A stretch of 64,000 nucleotides of DNA from Gymnopus androsaceus JB14 (lineage: Eukaryota > Basidiomycota > Agaricomycetes > Agaricales > Omphalotaceae), in contig ML769452.1 in assembly GCA_009733575.1 (NCBI GenBank), positions 181,408 through 245,407 of the forward strand, in the 5' to 3' direction. Position numbers and translations under genes: made by a program. Shown here piece after piece: positions 46,127 through 56,843 of the stretch. Position 1 is the first letter of the stretch. Each line of letters opens with the position of its first letter. The notes beneath the pieces were generated by a model. The model was not told where the DNA came from. It worked only from the letters and a program-made list of their open reading frames with translations, and did not search any database.

Positions 46127-47058
46127 TCGACAAGTATTAAGGAGCACTGGGCGTATGACCTTGGGGAAATGGTGCATGAGCGTTGAGTTGAAAGGCTAGG
46201 ATGGCTGTGCTTCTGGATACTACAGTGCAATCAGTCACTTCTCATCACCTGGGTAACCGTAAAAAGTAGTAAATCTTAAAACTTTTTCAGACCATGTAAG
46301 TTGCACCTGATTTTCTCCCAAATAGGTGCAATAGACTCCTTTTTTATAGATCTATTTGGCTTGTCCACCGCTAAGCCTGCGCTTGACTTTTGGATTTTGA
46401 CCTGCCCGCCGAAAACTCGGGAAATGCCGCATCCTGCGGCGAACACCTTGCTTGAATCAATGGAGATATGTGTAAACTATGATTATACCCTACTATGAGA
46501 AAGTCCAATAATTCATAGAATAATAAATGTACATTGAGTGACAAAACATGATTTAATGTATACTGAAATAGATTAAAGCCCCATGATTGGGTAGGAATGG
46601 ATGTAAAATTTTGTCAATTTCTACCCACAGCTGTGCAGTAAGTACTGTAGACTGCCTGTAACCTGTAGAGAGCAAACTGGTGAGCATGCAAACATATACT
46701 TACAGTAATTGAAAAATTGAAAGACTTCTGGGCACCATATATCAATGAATGTTCCATGAATTTCTGGTGGAATTGGAGAAAAATATCAGTATTGGGAACA
46801 GAGCACTCAGAATGGACTAAACTTTGGAGGATTAAACATCCTCATTTGCCTTCTATCAATTTCCGCCTGTTGTAGCTCTGAATGATGCTGAATGATGGGC
46901 TTTATATGCCTGCTCGACCTGGATGTGACAAAATTGAGCGGTATGTAGGTTGAACACTATGAAAAGTTCTTGATGGTGGTTATTCTGAGGGAGCAAATGA
47001 GAGTGATGGATCCAGAATGGAAAGAAAAGTAAGAAATGCTTACAAGGTTGTGATATGA
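46127..47058. other. Intergenic, nothing recognised
   Basis: No gene supported on either strand. 46870-46905 has a short TGAATGATG repeat. Confidence 0.4.
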
Positions 47059-47236
47059 ATCAGCAAAACCTGGGTGAGCTGTGGATTGCTGTGGATTGCT
47101 GTGGGTTGCTGTGGATTGCTGTGGGTTGCTGTACAGCACTGTACAGAAGCCCCAATACAATCCACAGAAGCCACAGAGCTGTCCAGTTCTGTACAGAGGG
47201 GGACCTTGCTGTGGGATCACCCAGGTTTTGCTGATG
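47059..47236. mobile_element. About 10-bp periodic repeat element with terminal inverted repeats (TGTGGATTGC type)
   Basis: Starts ATCAGCAAAACCTGGGTGA and ends with the exact inverse TCACCCAGGTTTTGCTGAT. Inside are five TGTGGATTGC/TGTGGGTTGC units, then complementary forms (AATCCACAGA, AGCCACAGAG). A second ATCAGCAAAACCTG lies 24 bp further right (47259), followed by CTGGAGCTGCTGGAG-type sequence. Confidence 0.8.
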
Positions 47237-47607
47237 TGGGTGCATCACAAAGCAGGACATCAGCAAAACCTGTATTTTCACTGGAGCTGCTGGAGCATCC
47301 TGAGAACATCTGGAAACGCATTTCTGTGGCCGTAGACAGCTGTAGACCTCTGTAGAAGCCAGGCTCTACAAGGCTCTATGTAGATCGCATAGGATACGGT
47401 AGAGTAACCTGCTAAGTCGGAGTATCCCAAATCTTACTTTCTCCGAAACCCACATGCATGCGGGAAGCATAACATCCATTTTAGGTGTTAGCCCCGATGT
47501 CCCTGTTCAAGTGCTCCAATCTCCAAGTTGGTTTTGACACTTTGATTGCTAGTGGATCAAGAGACAAGCCTACCACGTATCTTGCGAAGAGTTCGGAGTA
47601 CAAGCGG

Positions 47608-48172
47608 AATACTTAAGTTTGACTTCAAAAATTTCTCTGGCACTTTGGCTCTTTCTCCCCCATCCGCCTTGCTCCTCTCAACTTTTCTAAGTCCAGTGCA
47701 GCTGCCAACAGCAAAACACCTTCCTGTGAGTTAAATTGTGCTTTTCTTCTAATGTTTAGCCTCATAAGTATCCTCAAGTGTTCTAGAATGTAAGGATGTT
47801 CGAGTATCTGCTCTACTAGATGTTGCGCTTCTGGTCTCAGTCTCTTAGACCTATATCTCACTCATAGTCGATTCCAACAAGGTATAATATACATCTAGTA
47901 GCATACACACATATATAATATAATAAATATACTGTCTGAATTCTCTCTGCATGGACAACAGCAAACAAGTAGTAGTGAACTGAATGATAGAAATCGTAGA
48001 ATAATGGATTATCATGTCAGGATTGTAATAAACCCTGGAATTGAATGAGATGCAATCTTTTACAGCAGTCTACAGTAGTCTACAGCAATTAATGTAGCAG
48101 GGACCTTGCTACGTGACTGCAGGAGCTACCCGGCCTATGTAGACTACTGTAGTTGCGAAGCTGTTTCCAGAT
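47608..48172. repeat. Contiguous copy of the duplicated segment
   Basis: Carries uninterrupted what is split between 23485-23602 and 42926-43855. The minus strand holds a 78-residue ORF (47861-47625, VEQILEHPYILEHLRILMRL) similar to a piece at 43016-42920 (SESSQVLEILRILMNL). Confidence 0.7.
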
Positions 48173-48235
48173 GAATTGAATAAGTCTCCAGAGAGCTCTG
48201 GAGAACTCTGGAGACTCTGGAGAGAACTAAGCTGT
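48171..48235. repeat. CTCTGGAGA repeat block
   Basis: Alternating CTCCAGAGAG, CTCTGGAGAA, CTCTGGAGAC and CTCTGGAGAG, about 10-bp period and palindromic; related to the block at 48766-48896. Confidence 0.6.
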
Positions 48236-48765
48236 AGTTGCCAATTGATGGTACTTTGAGAATGATTGGACTTTCCTTTTTTGGAGCTAGTCTGGCTGTC
48301 AGCCAGAGTTGCACCAAAAATGATGCCCTCGAGTGCCCTCAACATAATGATGGTTGCTGTCAGCAACTCCTTGTGTCATCAACAATTCTGTAAACTATCA
48401 GGAAGTGATATAAAATGCATGGGCTTTCAACTTTCGCCAAAGATGAACTTGTATTTTTTTCCCCTTCTCCCACTGTTGCAATGTTCCATCCTTTCACCAT
48501 AAGTTTCACTTTCACATAACATTGCTTTTTAGAGGTGATTTCCAGAAATGCAGAAGGGTTTGGGCAATGGAGGCAGAAATTGAGAAGAGCACTATGGAAC
48601 ATTGGGAGGGGAAAAACAGAAGGCTCATCCAGTACTTGCCACTTATTAATACTACATAATAATAACTGCTGCAGTGCACCTAAATATTGTCACATTACAT
48701 AAAAATGATGAATATAAAATTTCTATTATTAATGCATGGTTACACAACATGGAAACTTGATTGAA

Positions 48766-48896
48766 TAGCCCTCTGGAGGTCTCCAGAGGTCTCCAGAGGT
48801 TTATATTGGTCTCTGGAATAGGTAACCTTGCTCCAGCTGCTCCAGAAGCTACAGGCGCTCTGGAGATCTCTGGAGACCACCCAGCTTTTACTGATG
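48766..48896. repeat. About 10-bp periodic repeat insertion (CTCCAGAGGT type)
   Basis: CTCTGGAGGT, CTCCAGAGGT twice, then CTCTGGAGAT and CTCTGGAGAC. It ends CACCCAGCTTTTACTGATG directly at the start of helicase-like coding sequence. Confidence 0.65.
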
Positions 48897-50131
48897 GACA
48901 TTGAAATGTTAAAGGGTCTAATTGTGAAGTGCACCAATGATCCAGGAGCCACCAACTTTGACACTGAAAGATGGAACAAAATGTCCCATGTGACACCACA
49001 ACACGGAGACAAAGTTTGTAGGGTTTGGAATGAAATGGCATTACAAAAGTACCGTTATAAGACACAAGGGAGAATTTACATCTGTGGTGCAGAGGATATG
49101 TACCATACAGTGAAGGGTGCAAAGCTTGATCTTGTGGAGGAGTATGCAATGGCTCTGTGGAGTAGCCAGAGAACAAAAAGCAAAAAAAAAATGAAACACA
49201 AAATCTGATCTACCAGAGACAGTGTCATGTGCAATTGGGGCCCATGTAATGATTTTCCATAACATCAACACAGATTTGGACTTGGCTAATGGTGCATGTG
49301 GAACTATTCTCAATATCATTCTACTCAACCTGGGCAAAAGTGACAGTAATTTTTATTTACAGCCAGTAAAATCTTACATAGAACCTACAGCTTTGTGTCA
49401 GCCTAGGAATACTGTAAAACACTTATATATACTCCATCTCATTGTAACATTCACCTGGAGTCCTAAGGCATACTGCTTCACCCTCTATATTATGTTCATT
49501 TCGGCTGGAAAATTGCTATTTTGAGCATATCACAGAAGTTGATGCTAATTTAACAAGTCAAAATATGTACATTGGCTCAGTTTTGTTATGGACATTGGAG
49601 AGGGCATCTCACAGTGCTGACAGGTACCTTTGGCCCAGCACAATATTGTGTTTTGCCAAGGTATGGTCATGTAAGTAAAATTATGGTTACTTTTGCCTGG
49701 GTTGAGTACATACAGACAAACCCACTCCTAAAGATGATGAAAATGTGGTCAAGTTAAAACACTTACTGCCTTACATGCTAGTAAAGCTTGACCAAACATG
49801 TGTTTCATGGCTAGAGGTACCAGAGGACAAGGTGATTCCAATACAGCCCTGACAGCAGACTATGCAAATCTTAGTGCAACAGAAACTGGGAAATTTGGTA
49901 GCAGCCTTGTACAGTGAAATGCAGACAGTATCCCAACAATATACAATGACACCTGCATATGTGTTTACAGATTACTGCTCACAGGGACAGACAGTTGTTC
50001 CCATAATAGTGGACATAGCGACAACATTAATCTATTCCTTGTATTCAACATTTATGTTTGATTTATGTTGCATTATTGAGGAGTTCTGGACAGGACACAC
50101 TAAGACACCTTCGGGACTTCGTGATGAATAA
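48895..50131 (+). pseudogene. PIF1-like (Helitron-type) helicase, C-terminal remnant
   Basis: Pieces in order: DIEMLKGLIVKCTNDPGATN; RVWNEMALQKYRYKTQGRIY; VSCAIGAHVMIFHNINTDLD; LANGACGTILNIIL; and MTPAYVFTDYCSQGQTVVPI, which matches the last helicase motif (AYAFTDYRSQGQT-like). The N-terminal half with the P-loop is absent. Frames shift near 49205 and stops occur at 49524 and 49670. In fungi this family rides on Helitrons; no Rep/HUH domain was found here. Confidence 0.85.
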
Positions 50132-50133
50132 AT

Positions 50134-50577
50134 AAGTTAGTATTTTAGAATACATGCTTAGTATTAGAGCACAGACAATACATGATACCGAGTGAAAAAA
50201 ACGAATTATATTAGAGGGCGGAAGTTCCGTTGGAGAAGTAGTTTTGTTGCAAGTAGTTAAATTTGACTCTTAGGCACTTGCAGGAGGCACTTGTTTACCT
50301 GCCCGCCGTTGTTTGTACATTATTTGCAAAAAAAGGGCGGGAAAAATAATTACAACGGTGGAAGGACCTTGACAAGCAAGGTGATGAACATTGCTTATTC
50401 ATCGCCTAATTAGGAAGGTGCTGCCACATGAGGAAGGTTAAGCGCCATAAGCGCCAACTGAGTGGAGTCAAGGCAAGCCTGGGACAGTGCTAATAATGTA
50501 CAGAATACATATTACAAGATGCGAAGAACAATGCAGCGCCTGTCTCCCATCTACTCACTATCACCTGCAATTCAAAG
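50134..50577. other. Intergenic, nothing recognised
   Basis: No supported gene. Short stretches such as GGCACTTGCAGGAGGCACTTG (50272-50292) are repeated. Confidence 0.3.
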
Positions 50578-51001
50578 TTAGGTTATACATGGTATGTAGA
50601 GTATACAAATGAAACAATGCTCATTATGGTTCGGAAAAACACTGCCCAAGGCAAGAAATGCTGACCAGGGATGCTTCGAAGGGTGAAAAGTTTTGAAAAT
50701 TCCGCCACTCAGAAATGAACACTGTGGGAAACTTATACCAAATGTGGAACAGTTTTCTAGGCATTTTTCTGCACTTGCTGTGAGAGCAAGTGTTAACGGA
50801 TGGTGCCCTAGCGCCCATGCCAAAGTAGTACAATTGGGAGTTACTTACTAACGTGGGTCGGAGCAATGACCCCTTTAACTCTCGTTGCTCCGAACCAGGT
50901 ATGATACCCTCTGAACTTAAAGCCTTGTTTAACTAATTAACTCTTGTTTCTCCAAACCAGTCTTTCCAAATATATCTCATTGAATCACACAACCGTTAAT
51001 A

Positions 51002-51013
51002 GGTTATGGGCCC
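51002..51013 (+). promoter_or_regulatory. Copia primer-binding site
   Basis: GGTTATGGGCCC directly follows the 5' LTR. It is complementary to GGGCCCATAACC, the anticodon arm of eukaryotic initiator tRNA-Met, as in Drosophila copia, which primes from a half tRNA. Confidence 0.7.
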
Positions 51014-51178
51014 CAAGCTCTAAAATCTGTGCATACATATATTATACATTGAGCTGACCAAACACTCTAAACACAGTAAACCTTATGACAATACAACTTC
51101 TTGAAACTCCCCTCACCAAGTATGACCAAAATCACAGACGATTCCGAGAAAAAATCTCGCTTACCCCTATAAAGGAAA

Positions 51179-52587
51179 ATGAGGATGGTTCCAGCAACTA
51201 CAATGAATTTTGTAGTTGAACTCAATGCTGCAGACTACTGGAAATACATTGATGGCCTGGATTACAAGCCACCAGTGATTCCTGCCCTTGAGACAAGCAC
51301 AGAAGTCAATGTCCTTGTGGAAGGTAACTGGGTGAAAGGCAAAAGCCACGGTAACAAAGCGGCAGTCACATTGGCTAAAGCAGCCAAGACTTGGCTGGAT
51401 GGCAATCAGAAAGTTCTCGCTGTTATAGTTAAAGCTGTTCCGACTCAGAAGCTCTATGTTGTTGACAACTGCAAATCAGCCCACTCAGCATGGTTTGCCT
51501 TGAAGAATGAATATGAACCAACAAATTCTTTGGCTGCCTTATCCCTTATAACAACAAATCATTGGTAATTCTTGCAGAGACTCTGACAATCCTGCCTTGT
51601 GGTTAACCATAATGATCCAACTCCACAATCAACTCTGTGATGCAGGCCCTCTGTTGATGCCTGATCCCGAGTTAGCAAAGCATCTTGCAACACTAATGCC
51701 TAGCAATGAAGATTGGTGCTACTGTCACAATCACCTTCGCCATAAGATGAAGAAGGCTGAAGCAGCAGGTACTCCTTACAGCTCGAGGCAGGTGATACAA
51801 TGCCTTCGGGAAGAGGAAATCCATAAGGGGATATCTGCATTGACAATATCAGTCAATGTGATCCTTGCTGGAAAGAGAGGAAAACATCCTTTACCCGGCG
51901 CCTACTCAGCTAATTCCTCCTTGTCAAGTCACTGGGCTGGGTCCAAATTTTGGTGGTTGCAAAAGATAATGCAAAACGGCTTGTAATTGATTAGATTTGG
52001 TGCCAGATTTAGTCCATTTGATAAACCATATTTGGCTAATCCAAAACTTCATGTGAAAGACAATCTTTTGCCCCAGAAAAATACAAGGCAAGCTAATGTC
52101 TTTCGCAGCTGTAAAATAGTAGTCATGGTGATTTGTATTAGTTTCTAGGCCTACTGTTTTGCAGCTGCAAAATATATTAACTTGCCTTGTATTTTTCTGG
52201 GGCAAAAGATTGTCTTTCACATGAAGTTTTGGATTAGCTAAATATAATTTATCAAATGCACTAAATCTGGCGCCAAATCTAATCCATTAAAAGCCATTTC
52301 GCATTATATTTTGCAACCACCAAAAATTTGGACCCAGCCCAGTGAGTCAACAGCAGCACCAAGTTCAAAGGATTGATTGTAAGCTAAAGCCATACCCAGA
52401 AGCAAATGAGAAGAAGAAGATCTGTGGTAATGAGTTCTGTGGTTATCCAGTTGGACACATGGTAGACAAATGTTTTGCTTACAATGGTGGAAGTGTGGGA
52501 AAGTACCCTGACTGGTTTAAAGGATCAAGGAGAATTCACCTCTCCCCAGATACAAGGACAGCAGATCAGAGGAAAGAGATGTTGTAG
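51179..52587 (+). pseudogene. Copia gag, broken and split by a MITE
   Basis: MRMVPATTMNFVVELNAADY opens the gag-like frame (KAAKTWLDGNQKVLAVIVKA; SAWFALKNEYEP). A stop at 51566-51568 and a frame change lead to LTIMIQLHNQLCDAG. After the MITE (51930-52344) the zinc-knuckle part follows: CGNEFCGYPVGHMVDKCFAY, PDWFKG. The knuckle spacing is C-x4-C-x4-GH-type, typical of copia gag. Confidence 0.8.
51930..52344. mobile_element. Palindromic MITE with CACTG ends, 415 bp
   Basis: Begins CACTGGGCTGGGTCCAAATT and ends with its inverse. The arms remain nearly identical for about 190 bp each, leaving a loop of about 35 bp. Flanking AGT on both sides (51927-51929, 52345-52347) is a 3-bp duplication. CACTG ends with 3-bp duplication point to the CMC/CACTA superfamily, to which Plavaka belongs. 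Confidence 0.9.
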
Positions 52588-52653
52588 AAGGTTGGCGTAA
52601 GTACGAGAATGGCTGAACCAGAGGATGAGACTGGGGACCCCAGTTGAGACACC

Positions 52654-53178
52654 GTGTTGGCTAGCTACGGCCAAGTATCAGATGACAAGTCAAATAGCCT
52701 CTTGAATAGAATCGAAGGTGCATTTGCATTCTTAACCAATGGCATAGAAGAAGATGAAGAAGATGAAGAATCTGTCAACTCATCAGAAAAGATTATGGTC
52801 AATGCAATAGCCCTAAACACAAATGAACCACAGGAGAACACAATAAACCACAACACTGGAGCAACTTGCCATATCTTCCAAGACCAAAAATTCTTCCATG
52901 ACTACATCATACTAAACAAGCCCCTTAAAGTGCATGGATTCGGTTCCAAACTGTCAGCAGTTGCTGTAGGAAAAAGGACAATTATACTTCAGTCAAAAAT
53001 TGGAAACTCATACTGCAATTTCTCCCTGTCCAACATATTGCACATTCCTTCAGTGCGGTGCAACCTAATATCTGGTTCAAGGTTGGACCAAAAGGGTGTT
53101 AGTACAAGGTCAGGTAACGGGAAGATCACTTACCTCAACAAGATCAACACCTGTTTCATGATTGGGTCCATTGTGTGA
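52654..53178 (+). pseudogene. Copia protease region
   Basis: Frame with an acidic stretch (EEDEEDEESVNSSEK), then INHNTGATCHIFQDQKFFHD in place of the usual catalytic D-S/T-GA-T-H, so the catalytic Asp is Asn. LSNILHIPSVRCNLISGSRL follows, the standard copia protease end. Open to 53178. Confidence 0.85.
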
Positions 53179-53299
53179 GATTTGTACAAGATGGATGTAA
53201 CACCAGTTATATCCCCAAACTCTGATCCAAGGAACTCCTTGACATCTCTGCAATCAGAAGCCTTGGTCATCACGTCCATGGTACTGGACATTATGAGAT

Positions 53300-54020
53300 C
53301 ATTCAATCCTGGTATGGAGTCTGTGACTGATTAACAGTTGGGTTTTTCCACTGTCTAATGGGGCACTTAGATGTTAAAGGCCTCTTGCAAGCTACAACAG
53401 GCCTACCCATGGACACAGTGAAAGTTAAGAGCTGCCGTATCTGCGCACTCACAAACATCAAATGCCTTCCTTTTCCCAAATGGTCCAATACATGTGCTGA
53501 CCATCCACTTTTCTGTATACACTCAGATATTTGCAGCCATCTACCCATTGGCTATGGAAATTTTTGCTACTTTATTGTCTTCATAGATGACTATTCCCAC
53601 TACATCTAGTTCTTCTTTCTGAAGACCAGAGACAAAGCAATTACATGTTTTGATGAGTTCCACCTGGCAGCGGAACACTATCTTGGATACCCTGTTGTCT
53701 TCCTTCACATTGACAATGCACCTGAACTGGTATCCAGTGCTCTTGAAACCTACTGCAAGAAAGTCAGTATCAGCTACAAGAGACCTGTGCCTGGCATACA
53801 TGAACAGAATGGGATTGCTGAGTGGACCATCGAAACTATTGAGCACATGATTCGTGCTATATTAGTCAATGGAAATCTTTCTTACTGGTTTTGGCCATTT
53901 GCTGCCCCTCACCAGAGTTCATGTGAAGAACTGCATCCCTCATTCTGCCATTTACAATAAAACCGAAACTCCTTTTGAATGCATTACACAGCATTGTGTG
54001 CAGCCTTAGCTGCTCCAATT
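53300..54020 (+). pseudogene. Copia integrase
   Basis: Reads MGHLDVKGLLQATTGLP, CRICALTNIKCLPFPKWSNT, FCIHSDICSHLPIGYGNF, FIVFIDDYSHYI, then after a stop at 53607-53609 VVFLHIDNAPELVSSALETY, PGIHEQNGIAEWTIETIEHM and YWFWPFAAPH. The D, D and E positions are visible (HSD, HIDNA, NGIAEW). In-frame stops prevent expression. Confidence 0.85.
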
Positions 54021-54132
54021 TGAGATCCTAAAGGGTAGTAGCCCTTTCATGAATTGACTCACAAAGGGCAAGAATCCTTGGAGGGGGAGAGGCCTAGGAA
54101 GTGTAAATATAAGTTAGCTTGAAAAGTGTCAT

Positions 54133-54552
54133 AAAATAAATGGCAAGAGCAGGATTTGAACCGACAACATCTTTATTATTTTGGCTGACATAATCAAGCA
54201 TAACACCATATCCACTGCACTAAGTGACTATGCTAAAAGATAAATACTTGCACAATATATGCCCTCATCCACTAATTTTTTTGAATGAGTGGGGGCAAGC
54301 CCCACACCCCCATTAAATATAATCAACCCCTTACCCTAACCCCAACCCCTAATCCCTAACCTGTGTGGACCAGGCTAGGGTGAGCAAAGCTCACCCTACC
54401 CTTAACTATTTATTTACACAATACCTTATATTAAATACTAAATGTGTTGAGCTAGTATTAGTCACTTGGTAAAGTGGTACAAGGTGCTAGCTTTTGGGAT
54501 TATATAATCTTAAATCAGTCAGGCTGAGGGTTCAATCCTCCATTATGCCACT
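54133..54552. mobile_element. Foldback element with tRNA-like arms
   Basis: Minus strand at about 54235-54133 has a box A-like TAGTGCAGTGG and a box B GGTTCAAATCC followed by TGCTCTTGCCA. Plus strand at about 54455-54552 has CTTGGTAAAGTGGTA and GGTTCAATCC followed by ATTATGCCA. The two arms face away from a core with GGGGGCAAGCCCC, CCCTAA-like repeats and a perfect 10-bp hairpin (TAGGGTGAGC/GCTCACCCTA, 54376-54398). No intact cloverleaf could be drawn, so these are tRNA-derived sequences, not tRNA genes. Confidence 0.6.
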
Positions 54553-54720
54553 TTTTAATTTGACATAAAATTCAAGTGTAAGGGAAATTATCCTCCATAT
54601 ATATGTGTGTTAGAGGGCTTTTCCCCTTCACAGGAGCCAAATCAGAGCAGCTTAAGGTGTCATGCAGATCTTTTGCATCTATGACCTTTCAGTGCACTAG
54701 TTACTGCAAGGAAGCCTAAT

Positions 54721-56843
54721 GTGGAGAAGCAACCCAAAATTCATGAGCGTGGTGAAGAAGGTTCATTCGTTTGGTACACCAAGGACTCTAAGGGATACCT
54801 AGTCTACTTCCCAAAGTCGTGCACAGTCCTTACTTGCTGTGACATTGTTTGCCATGGCTTCCCTGTCTTACTACCCTCCTTACCACCCTCTGAAATACTA
54901 TGGGATGAACTCCCTGCAGACATTGACCATTCAGACAACACTGAACATGGTGGCAAATGTTTTATGCACCTTGACCTGTCTGAATTGGAGGATGAAACAT
55001 GAGTAACAACTCCATTAACCCAAACAAAATGAAACTAAAACTATGCACCTGTAGGAACCTGCTGACTGGTGATGAACATAACACATTGAATGCTTCACAT
55101 GGTAGTGACATGGATGTGTAAGTAACAATCCTTTAAAATTAACATTTTTTATCCTAATCCCTGTGACTGCAGAGACATCAATGGTGACAATGTCCAAATG
55201 GCCCCTCCAGTCCCTCCTAGACATACTTCTTGTATGAGATGGTTACCTGCATGCTATGTGGTTAACTTTGTCAGTATAACGGACGAGGGGGGCACAGGGA
55301 AGAAGACCCACTGATTAACATCCTCACTACCGGCTCAGAACTTGAACTTGAATGCAAGGAACAAGACTTCCCTTCCATTGCCCAAAGCTTTATACAAGCA
55401 GAGGTAGCCAATGCTGCTCTTACCCATCCCATTGACAATCCCAAAGCCAGAGATCCCTCCACCATACAAGAAGCACAGTCATCAGTCTACTGGACCTACT
55501 GGCTTGCTGCAATCTACGAGGAACTTGAGTCATTGAAGGAGAAAGGGGTTTATGAAGAAGTCAATGAGATACCTCAAGGGAGGAAAGCTGTGGGCTCAAA
55601 ATGGGTTTTGCACATCAAATGCGACAAGGAGGGACTCATTGCTCATTTCAAATCCAGACTCATTGCAAAAGGATTTACACAAATCCCTGGACAGGACTTC
55701 ACCTACACTTTTGCTCCTGTCACCCACTGGGAATCAATGTGAACTTGCCTTGCTCTCACTGCCAAACACAACATGGAACTGCAACAAATTGACATCAAAG
55801 TCGCATACCTAAACAGTCCCCTCGATGAAGAGATCTATATGAAGAAACCTGTACTATGTGTTGGGGTTGATTTGGAAGGCTTTTTGTCATTTCACACTTG
55901 CACCGCAGTGTTTTGCTATTTATTGTTATTGTTTACAATGTCTGGGTCATTTTCATTGGAAATACATTGCTGTAGAGCTTTCATTAGGATTATCATTTCT
56001 GTTTGTGCTCATTGAGTAGCTGGTATATTCAGATTATGCTATACAACATGTATTGGTCAAATGGTGTAGATGTTAACATGTCCCATTTCCATGTGTGTGT
56101 CATGAGATAAATATTGAAAATGCCACAAACAACACTACTCTTGCCTGACAAACAGAGAATGGTAGAAAGTTTTCCATACAGCGCAGTTGTGGAGAAGTGC
56201 ATGTATCTTTCCAACTGTTCCAGGCCTGACATTAGTTACACCGTGCGGGAACTAGCTGGATACATGGTCAATTTCCAGTCCCTCACACATCGTCACTGCT
56301 AAACATCTACTTCAATACCTAAAGGGAACACCTTGCTACTCGCTCAACTTGGGAACAGCTAACACCACTTATCCTACTATTCAAGCTCTATCCAACTCCA
56401 ACTGGGGAATGAGAGATTCCCGGAAATCTATATCTGGGTTCTTCATCATGACTGGGTACTCCCCACTCTTGTGGAGTTCAAAGCAACAAGGCATGGTAGC
56501 TCTGTCATCTTGCGAGGCAGAGTACCTTGCATCGACTCACTGCGCTTGCAAAATCTGATGGTTCAGAAATCTGTGTGCGGAATTGGGCTTTCCCCAATGT
56601 TCCCCCACATGACTTTTTTGTGATAATCAAGGCACAATTGCCTGCACACACAATCCGATTGCTCACAGCAAAATAAAACACATTTCTATTTATGAACATT
56701 TCATTTGAGATTGTATCTCAAAATGCCAGCTCCAATGTAATCTATATTTTGAACAAAGATAACTTTGTGGTCCTCCTCACTAAACCTCTTCACTGGATCT
56801 TACATACACAATGGACTTCTATGCTTCGACTGGATGCAAGACA
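54721..56843 (+). pseudogene. Copia reverse transcriptase and RNase H, broken
   Basis: Connector (FVWYTKDSKGYLVYFPKSCT), then RT start KGVYEEVNEIPQGRKAVGSK, WVLHIKCDKEGLIAHFKSRL, IAKGFTQIPGQDFTYTFAPV, stop at 55740, and LQQIDIKVAYLNSPLDEEIY. RT is cut off at about 55850. Unrelated AT-rich sequence to 56110 replaces the YVDD part. RNase H resumes as VEKCMYLSNCSRPDISYTVR, LLWSSKQQGMVALSSCEAEY and LFCDNQGTIAC with several stops. Confidence 0.88.

Noticed and set aside
54133..54235. Functional tRNA gene
   Set aside because: Box A and box B are present, but no acceptor stem or full cloverleaf could be formed.
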